Of a DNA stretch of 64,000 nt, positions 59,277-64,000 are shown one piece after another. Location: NCBI GenBank assembly GCA_000690595.2, contig JHUT02000007.1, forward strand, positions 402 through 64,401. Reading direction: 5' to 3'. The position numbers and the translations under genes are program-made. Position 1 is the first letter of the stretch, and every line of letters starts with the position of its first letter. The stretch comes from Natrinema mahii (GTDB taxonomy: Archaea; Halobacteriota; Halobacteria; Halobacteriales; Natrialbaceae). A model generated the notes under the pieces. It searched no databases, had not been told where the DNA came from, and worked only from the letters and a program-made list of their open reading frames with translations.

Positions 59277-59837
59277 ATGGCCGACGGTGAACCCGCCGTC
59301 TCGCTGCTCGCCGACCCCGACGCGGGCGGAGCGGTCGGGATCGACTGTTACGTCCGCTCGAGCGTGCCGGCCGCCGTCTCCGAACGGGTCGCCGCGGTCA
59401 CCGAGCGGCTCCGGACGCTTCGCGACCGGGGCTACGTCGACGAGTTGCGAGTCGACCAGTGGCCGTCACAGCACGCCACGGAAGCGACGCGGACCCGCGG
59501 CGAACTCGTCACCGAGTTCGAGCGCTGGGCGGATCGACACGACTACTGCCTCGAGCCGGGGTTTCGCCGCCGAACGGTCCCGCGATCGCCGTTCGGCGTC
59601 GATGTCGACTCGCACGAACGGGTCCGCGTCCCGCTGGTGGCGCTGGCGCTCTACGAGGACGCGGCCGACGGCGAGACGCTGCGGGCCGTCCTCCCGTGTA
59701 CGGAACTCTCCTACACCGGCGACGAACGGACCTACACCGTCGACGAGTGGCTCACTGCGGTCGAGACGCGGGCGTTCGACGAACCCGTCCGCGCGTCTCG
59801 GATCGGCGGTCCGGAAGCGCTGTCCGGGCGGCAGTAG
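59277..59837 (+). CDS. Haloarchaeal HTH-domain protein
   Basis: 186 residues; ATG at 59277 is preferred over a GTG six bases upstream. VRSSVPAAVSERVAAVTERL, TLRDRGYVDELRVDQWP, TRGELVTEFERWADRHDYCLEPGFRRR, and CTELSYTGDERTYTVDEWLTA follow a pattern repeatedly annotated as an HTH domain protein in haloarchaea. It has no membrane segments. Regulatory function is inferred from the family label; targets unknown. Confidence 0.7.
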   Translation: MADGEPAVSLLADPDAGGAVGIDCYVRSSVPAAVSERVAAVTERLRTLRDRGYVDELRVDQWPSQHATEATRTRGELVTEFERWADRHDYCLEPGFRRRTVPRSPFGVDVDSHERVRVPLVALALYEDAADGETLRAVLPCTELSYTGDERTYTVDEWLTAVETRAFDEPVRASRIGGPEALSGRQ

Positions 59838-59880
59838 CCGGTGACGGCCCGGGAACCGACCACGCCCGCCCGACGCGAGC

Positions 59881-60309
59881 CTACGCCACGTCGTCGTGAG
59901 TCAGCAGCGGTCGCGTCCGCTCGCCAGCGGGCGGTTCGTAGGTGATGACCTCGAGCAGGTTCCCGTCCGGATCGAGGAAGTAGAACCCCTCGAACTCGTC
60001 CCAGTCGTAGGGCCCCTGATTCGGAAACTGGCCCTCGAGCCGGTCCGTCAACGCGTCGTACTCCGCGCGGTCGGTCTCGAACGCCAGGTGGGCCTTGTCG
60101 AGGGGGTGATCGAGGCCCCGTCGGTCCCAGTTCTCGGCGCGGCCGGTCTCGGCCAGCGTCACGACCGTCTCGCCGGCCCGGAACATCGCGTGATCGCCCT
60201 TGAAGTCGTCGGGCGGCCTGACCACCTCGAGGGCGAGCGTCTCGCGATAGAACTCGTAGCAGGGCTCGAGCGCGTCGACGTCGACGTTGATGTGATCGAC
60301 GGCGTCCAT
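59881..60309 (-). CDS. VOC/glyoxalase-family protein
   Basis: 142 residues from the ATG at 60309. MDAVDHINVDVDALEPCYEFYRETL is a classic VOC start with the first metal His, followed by HLAFETDRAEYDAL (His) and YFLDPDGNLLEVITY (Glu). VOC proteins are metal-dependent dioxygenases, isomerases or lyases. It begins one base after the stop of the upstream cupin gene on the same strand, so the two form a coupled pair. Confidence 0.9.
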   Translation of the reverse strand: MDAVDHINVDVDALEPCYEFYRETLALEVVRPPDDFKGDHAMFRAGETVVTLAETGRAENWDRRGLDHPLDKAHLAFETDRAEYDALTDRLEGQFPNQGPYDWDEFEGFYFLDPDGNLLEVITYEPPAGERTRPLLTHDDVA

Positions 60310-60310
60310 G

Positions 60311-60682
60311 CTACGACTCCCGGTCGACCCGCGATCGCGACGCGGTTCGTCGCCACGCCGGTTCGTCTCGCGGCGGTGCGAGAACCCCGATGCCGACGGC
60401 GACCTCGTCGCTTCGGTTCTCTGCGCCGTGGCGCTCGTGGGGGTGGAACATGTAGGCGTCGCCGGCCCGGAGCGGGTACTCCTCGCCCTCGACGACGGCG
60501 ACGAGTTCTCCTTCGAGGACGAACCCGATCTGTTCGTTCGCGTGCGTGTGCGAGGGCAGCGTCGCCCCCGGTTCGATCCGCCAGTAGACCATGCTCGCCC
60601 GCTCTCCCGCCGGGAGATCCGCCAGCGACACGCCGTCGGCGACTTCCTCGAACCCCTGGCGGGTCGTCGATACTCGTTCCAT
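60311..60682 (-). CDS. Cupin-domain protein
   Basis: 123 residues from the ATG at 60682. Cupin motif 1: LPSHTHANEQIGFVLEGEL (HxH...E), motif 2: MFHPHERHGAEN (H). Four metal ligands are present, so it could be a metal-dependent oxygenase, isomerase or binding protein. It is linked to the VOC gene by one base and reads away from the NMT1-like genes, sharing an 83-base control region with them. Confidence 0.88.
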   Translation of the reverse strand: MERVSTTRQGFEEVADGVSLADLPAGERASMVYWRIEPGATLPSHTHANEQIGFVLEGELVAVVEGEEYPLRAGDAYMFHPHERHGAENRSDEVAVGIGVLAPPRDEPAWRRTASRSRVDRES

Positions 60683-60711
60683 GGGAACACGGCTCACTCC
60701 CCACGCCGACA

Positions 60712-60740
60712 CTGATAAACGTATCATGGAAACCCTTTAA
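60712..60740. promoter_or_regulatory. Divergent promoters between cupin and NMT1-like genes
   Basis: CTGATAAAC at 60712-60720 (read leftward GTTTATCAG) is 30-38 bases from the cupin ATG. TTTAA at 60736-60740 is about 28 bases from the ATG at 60766. Both distances fit haloarchaeal promoters with very short leaders, and the two units could share a regulator in this gap. Confidence 0.5.
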
Positions 60741-60765
60741 GCCCCTCTTCGGTGTGGGGTGTCCC

Positions 60766-61659
60766 ATGTTAGCACAGCAATCGGTCCGACTGTTCCACCT
60801 CCCGTTCTCGTTCATGCTACCCCAGAAGGTCGCGGCCGAGGCGGGGTACTTCCGCGAGGAGGGGCTCGCCGTCGAGCTGGTCGAACGGGACCGACGCGAC
60901 GTGGAAGTCAAGTACATCCCCGCCGAGGAGACGCTGACCGGGGACTACGAGGTGGACCTCTACCCCATCTGCAAGTGGGAGAGCATCCGCCGGACGTGGG
61001 AGATGGACGACGGGCGGATCGTCGCCAACGGGACCTTCGCGAACCTTCCCTACACCGTCGTGACCCGTCCCGACTCCGACGTCGACGCCCCGGCCGACCT
61101 CGCCGACGTCCCCGTCGGCGTCAACCTGCGAACGGGACAGGAGTACACCGCACGGAAGGCCCTCGAGGACCACCTCGAGCCCGACGAAATCGACCTCGTC
61201 GGCTGCGGGATGCCGACCGACCGGTTGCGGGCGCTTTACGAGGGGCGGGTCGACGCCGTGACGCTCATCGATCCCCACACCACCCTCGCCGACCACCTCG
61301 GCTTCCGGCGGCTGCTCGAGTACGACAACCACATGGGGATCGTGGGCGACGAAAGCGTCGACCGGGACGTCCTCGAGGCGTTCCTCCGGGCTTACGGCCG
61401 CGCGGTCGAGGACGTCAACGCACGCCCCGAGGCCTACCGCGAGACCTACCTCGCGTTGCTCGATGCCGACGCCGCGGTCGCGCCCGACCTGTTCGACGAC
61501 GTGGACATGGACGCGGTCCGCGCGGACCTCACCGTCCCACACTACGAGGTGCCCGACCCGGTCGATCCCGACGAACTCGAGGGCCACCTCGAGTGGATGC
61601 GAGCGCGCGGCCTGATCGACGAGGACGCGGCGCTCGACGATATCGTCGCACCGCTGTAA
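60766..61659 (+). CDS. NMT1/THI5-like substrate-binding-type protein 1, no signal peptide
   Basis: 297 residues from the ATG at 60766. LPQKVAAEAGYFREEGLAVELVERD is the NMT1/SsuA opening; GVNLRTGQEYTARKALEDHL and GVDAVTLIDPHTTLADHLGF-like sequence (here GRVDAVTLIDPHTTLADHLG) follow. The start MLAQQSVRLFHLPFSF is not a usual signal peptide and there is no lipobox Cys, so it is probably cytoplasmic. Family members bind thiamine precursors, sulfonates or aromatic acids, or are decarboxylase-like enzymes. First of three similar genes. Confidence 0.8.
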   Translation: MLAQQSVRLFHLPFSFMLPQKVAAEAGYFREEGLAVELVERDRRDVEVKYIPAEETLTGDYEVDLYPICKWESIRRTWEMDDGRIVANGTFANLPYTVVTRPDSDVDAPADLADVPVGVNLRTGQEYTARKALEDHLEPDEIDLVGCGMPTDRLRALYEGRVDAVTLIDPHTTLADHLGFRRLLEYDNHMGIVGDESVDRDVLEAFLRAYGRAVEDVNARPEAYRETYLALLDADAAVAPDLFDDVDMDAVRADLTVPHYEVPDPVDPDELEGHLEWMRARGLIDEDAALDDIVAPL

Positions 61660-61682
61660 CTGCCCGACCGTCTTCAACAGCT

Positions 61683-62702
61683 ATGACCGACACCGACATC
61701 GACTCCCAACAGGCGGCGATCGACGAGTACCAGGGCGACTCCGGCGACCGGCCCGTCCTGCGGGCGCGGTTCGAACACAACGGCAGTCCGCGGTACTTGC
61801 TCTATACGATCACGCGGTTCGGCCTCGATCACGACCACGGCTTCCACCTCGATCTGGAACTGGTCTCGGACGAACTCGACGAGGGCCGCGAGACCGTCGA
61901 GGCGAAACTGCAGGAGGGCGACGCCGACCTGATCGACATCGACTACGTCTCGACGGCGCGGGAACGCGCCGCCGGCGCGCCGATCGTCGCCTTCCATCCC
62001 TACGGCCGGACCGTCGGCGGCCTCGTCGTCCCCGACGACTCCCCGATCGAGGGCCTCGCGGCCCTCTCGGGCCACCGGATCGGCGTCGTCAGACGCCTCG
62101 ACAAGAACTGGATCCTCGTGCGGGCGGCCTGCCGCGAGTTCCACGGCTTCGACCCCGACGAGACGGCTACCCCGGTCGAGGCCGGCTCGAAGGTCGAACT
62201 CACCCGGCTGCTCGAGGACGGCGAGGTCGACGGGATCCTCCAGTTCTGGCAGATAATCCCGGAGATCGTCGAGACCGGCCCCTACCGCGAGGTTCTCCCG
62301 ATGTCGCGGATCGTCGATCGGCTCGCGGACGCCGACGTCGAGGGCGACGGTCGGCCGATCCCCATCTCGACGTTCCTGACGAGCGAGGACTACCTCGCGG
62401 CCAATCCCGACGCAGTGCGCGGGTTCCAGGGCGCGTATCGCGACGCGGTCGACCGGTTGCGACGCGACGACGCTCTCTGGGACGAGATCGGCGAACGGCT
62501 CATGTACGAGGACGACCCCGCCGTCGTTCGCGCCGTGCGGGACCGGTGGCGCGAGCTGGTCGTCCGCGACTGGGACGAGGGCACCGTCGACGGGATGGAA
62601 CGGCTGTTCGACCGACTGAAAGGAGTCGCCGGCGCGGACGCCCTCGGCGTCGCGGAACTCCCCGAGGGGCTGTTTCGGCTCGACCTCGAGGTGAAGACAT
62701 GA
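61683..62702 (+). CDS. NMT1/THI5-like substrate-binding-type protein 2, no signal peptide
   Basis: 339 residues. RYLLYTITRFGLDHDHGFHLDLELV is the opening region; HPYGRTVGGLVVPDDSPIEGL, GVVRRLDKNWILVRAACREF and VEAGSKVELTRLLEDGEVDGILQFWQIIPEI (in parts) complete a two-domain periplasmic-binding fold. The N-terminus (MTDTDIDSQQAAIDEYQG) is acidic and soluble, with no export signal. It overlaps the next start by four bases (ATGA), so translation is coupled. Confidence 0.78.
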   Translation: MTDTDIDSQQAAIDEYQGDSGDRPVLRARFEHNGSPRYLLYTITRFGLDHDHGFHLDLELVSDELDEGRETVEAKLQEGDADLIDIDYVSTARERAAGAPIVAFHPYGRTVGGLVVPDDSPIEGLAALSGHRIGVVRRLDKNWILVRAACREFHGFDPDETATPVEAGSKVELTRLLEDGEVDGILQFWQIIPEIVETGPYREVLPMSRIVDRLADADVEGDGRPIPISTFLTSEDYLAANPDAVRGFQGAYRDAVDRLRRDDALWDEIGERLMYEDDPAVVRAVRDRWRELVVRDWDEGTVDGMERLFDRLKGVAGADALGVAELPEGLFRLDLEVKT

Positions 62703-63682
62703 GCGAGCCCGCCCCGCTCGCCTTCCAACTCAACTGGGAGCCAAACGGCTTCCAGTCGCCGTACTTCCTCGCCCGCGAGGCGGGCTACTACGAGGACGAA
62801 GGCCTCGCGGTCGAGTTCGTCGAGGGCCACGGCTCGCCGTACGCGGCCGAACGCGCGGCTCGCGGCGACGCCGATATCGCGCTGGCCGGCGCTAGTGCCG
62901 TCCTGGCGAAACGGAGCGAGGGGTTCGAGCCGCTGGCGGTCGCCGCGGTGACCCAGAAGACGCCCGCGGCGGTCTACACTCTGCGCGACGTCTTCGGCGA
63001 GCCCCTCTCCGAGCCCGAACAATTGGCCGGCCGGACGGTCGCGCCCTCCGCGACGAAGACCCGGATCCTCACCGCTCAACTGCTCGAGGACGCGGGGATC
63101 CGCGACGAGGTCGACCTGCTCGCGGTCGATCCCCACACCCACCACCGCGTCCAGCACAAGGTGATCGACGGGACCGTCGACGCGGCGGTCGGCGTCGTCA
63201 CGAACGGGATCGAGATCGGTCGGGAACACGACCGGACGCCCGACGAACTCCCGATCGGGGAGTTCCTCGATATCTACGGGATGACGCTCGTCACGAACCG
63301 GGCGTTTGCGGACGACCACCCCGAGCGGCTCCGGTCGTTCCTCCGGGCGACCGCCCGCGGCTGGGCCGACGCGACCCGCGACCCCGAACGGGCGATCGAC
63401 GTCCTCGTCGACCGGAACGCCACCCTCGAGCGCAACCGAGCGATCGAGCGACTGAAGTTCGAGACCGCCGCCCACCAGTTGCAGTTCACGCCGTACGTCC
63501 GCGACCGCGGCTGGGGGGCACAGGACCCCGACCGCTGGGAGCGCCTCGGCGAGACGCTGTCCGAGACGGCGCTGCTCGAGGGCGAGATCGACCCCGACGC
63601 CGCGTGGACGGACGAGTTCCGCCCCGTCGACGATCCGCTGGTGGCCGAGTACGCCGATCGGGCCCGGTCGACGGCCGACTGA
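62699..63682 (+). CDS. NMT1/THI5-like substrate-binding-type protein 3, no signal peptide
   Basis: 327 residues. FQLNWEPNGFQSPYFLAREA, GYYEDEGLAVEFVEGHGSPY, GDADIALAGASAVLAKRSEG and VAAVTQKTPAAVYTLRD are the NMT1 pattern; KVIDGTVDAAVGVVTNGIEI lies in the second lobe. MSEPAPLAF has no signal peptide or lipobox. The start overlaps the previous stop by four bases. A hairpin repeat begins at its stop codon. No ABC permease or ATPase gene is present in the window. Confidence 0.82.
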   Translation: MSEPAPLAFQLNWEPNGFQSPYFLAREAGYYEDEGLAVEFVEGHGSPYAAERAARGDADIALAGASAVLAKRSEGFEPLAVAAVTQKTPAAVYTLRDVFGEPLSEPEQLAGRTVAPSATKTRILTAQLLEDAGIRDEVDLLAVDPHTHHRVQHKVIDGTVDAAVGVVTNGIEIGREHDRTPDELPIGEFLDIYGMTLVTNRAFADDHPERLRSFLRATARGWADATRDPERAIDVLVDRNATLERNRAIERLKFETAAHQLQFTPYVRDRGWGAQDPDRWERLGETLSETALLEGEIDPDAAWTDEFRPVDDPLVAEYADRARSTAD

Positions 63683-63759
63683 GACGGGTGGCCGTCCCGG
63701 CGTTCCGGTGGGACCGCGACGCCCCGTGGTCCCACCGGCGACGACGGACGGGGGACCGT
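63680..63759. repeat. Hairpin repeat element, copy 2
   Basis: About 80 bases starting at the stop of the third NMT1-like gene, similar to 58129-58210 (GAGACGGGTGGCCGTCCC to GACGGACGGGGGACCG). A perfect 11-bp stem CCGGTGGGACC (63705-63715)/GGTCCCACCGG (63728-63738) encloses a 12-base loop, with the same outer CCGTCC/GGACGG pair as copy 1. The stem bases differ from copy 1 on both arms. Confidence 0.6.
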
Positions 63760-63825
63760 CTGGGGCCGCGGATCCGCGATTGGGCGACAGGCATTTACTC
63801 GAGAACGCGCTATATTTCCGTCCGA

Positions 63826-64000
63826 ATGGCCCTCGATCACGACTACGACTTCTGGTTGCTCGATCTCGACGGGACCCTCGTCGACGTCGAGTGGTCCTAC
63901 ACGCGGGGGGTCTTCGACCGGGTCGGCGACCGGCTCGGTCGCGAGTTTACCGACCGGCAGGCCGAGATCATCTGGAACGGTCTCACCGGCTCCCGGGACC
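63826..64000 (+). CDS. HAD-family phosphatase, start (partial)
   Basis: The first 58 residues are in the window. FWLLDLDGTLVDVEWSYTRG contains the HAD motif DxDGT with the nucleophile Asp and the general acid Asp. Phosphoglycolate-phosphatase-type HAD enzymes remove phosphate from sugars or nucleotides. The rest continues beyond the right edge. ATTTACTC about 30 bases before the ATG is a weak TATA-like element. Confidence 0.85.
   Translation, partial: MALDHDYDFWLLDLDGTLVDVEWSYTRGVFDRVGDRLGREFTDRQAEIIWNGLTGSRD

Noticed and set aside
59078-59290. Small basic Gly/Arg-rich open frame before the HTH gene
   Set aside because: Low-complexity composition, no motif and overlap with the HTH start; more likely promoter and leader.

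Overview
The window is chromosomal DNA from a haloarchaeon (class Halobacteria, probably close to the Natrinema/Haloterrigena group). The sequence is GC-rich with frequent ctcgag/tcgac motifs, and the proteins are Asp/Glu-rich. Information-processing genes are archaeal (S6e, eIF2-gamma, Rpo7, Spt4, DUF359 dephospho-CoA kinase). Haloarchaea-restricted families occur (HalOD1, HTH_10/Bat-type, LWR-salt, DUF5807, DUF5787), and several genes look leaderless, with a TATA-like element about 25-30 bases before the ATG. Family names come from recognising motifs by eye; no database search was possible.

Layout. 1-4.9 kb: end of a copper/heavy-metal P-type ATPase, an MFS permease, a DCC thiol oxidoreductase, a wHTH-PIN pair and a PD-(D/E)XK-like protein. 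4.9-7.3 kb: a duplicated small regulatory module. Each copy has a phage-repressor-type wHTH gene diverging from a small conserved ORF with a hairpin-rich leader, and copy 1 also has a TumE/HVO_A0114-like toxin-antitoxin pair. 7.3-12.2 kb: a clearly AT-richer accessory island with a PCNA paralogue and two convergent pairs of unknown genes, each a soluble protein followed by a membrane-anchored protein. This is the best candidate for an undescribed system. 12.2-23.3 kb: HalOD1 protein, 6-phosphogluconate dehydrogenase, a frameshifted PAS/GAF histidine kinase, membrane proteins, dUTPase, aconitase, an LLM oxidoreductase and a beta-CASP nuclease. 23.4-28.4 kb: an apparent lysine/omega-amino-acid catabolic cluster (Lrp regulator, glutaryl-CoA-dehydrogenase-like enzyme, class III aminotransferase, APC permease).

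28.4-45 kb is mostly core: S6e, a DHH phosphoesterase, three UspA-like proteins, a GNAT enzyme, an AAA ATPase, DUF2237, an MBL hydrolase, the eIF2-gamma/PIN/Rpo7/Spt4/DUF359 operon and a photolyase. 45-59.8 kb: an RND/MMPL exporter, a FAH-family hydrolase coupled to a cyclase, an SLC13-type permease with RCK domains, a geranylgeranyl-reductase-like flavoprotein, a MATE exporter, a DUF389 protein, a Bat-type regulator, pterin carbinolamine dehydratase and LWR-salt protein. 59.9-64 kb: VOC and cupin proteins diverge from three consecutive NMT1/THI5-like solute-binding-type proteins without visible export signals, followed by the start of a HAD phosphatase.

The most unusual signals are (i) the A/B-PCNA-B/A island; (ii) the duplicated module, whose two leaders keep the same hairpins with base changes on both arms; (iii) clustered stem-trinucleotide-stem palindromes that occur both between genes and inside the C-terminal coding tail of the AAA ATPase; (iv) two copies of a roughly 80-base hairpin element that begin at stop codons.
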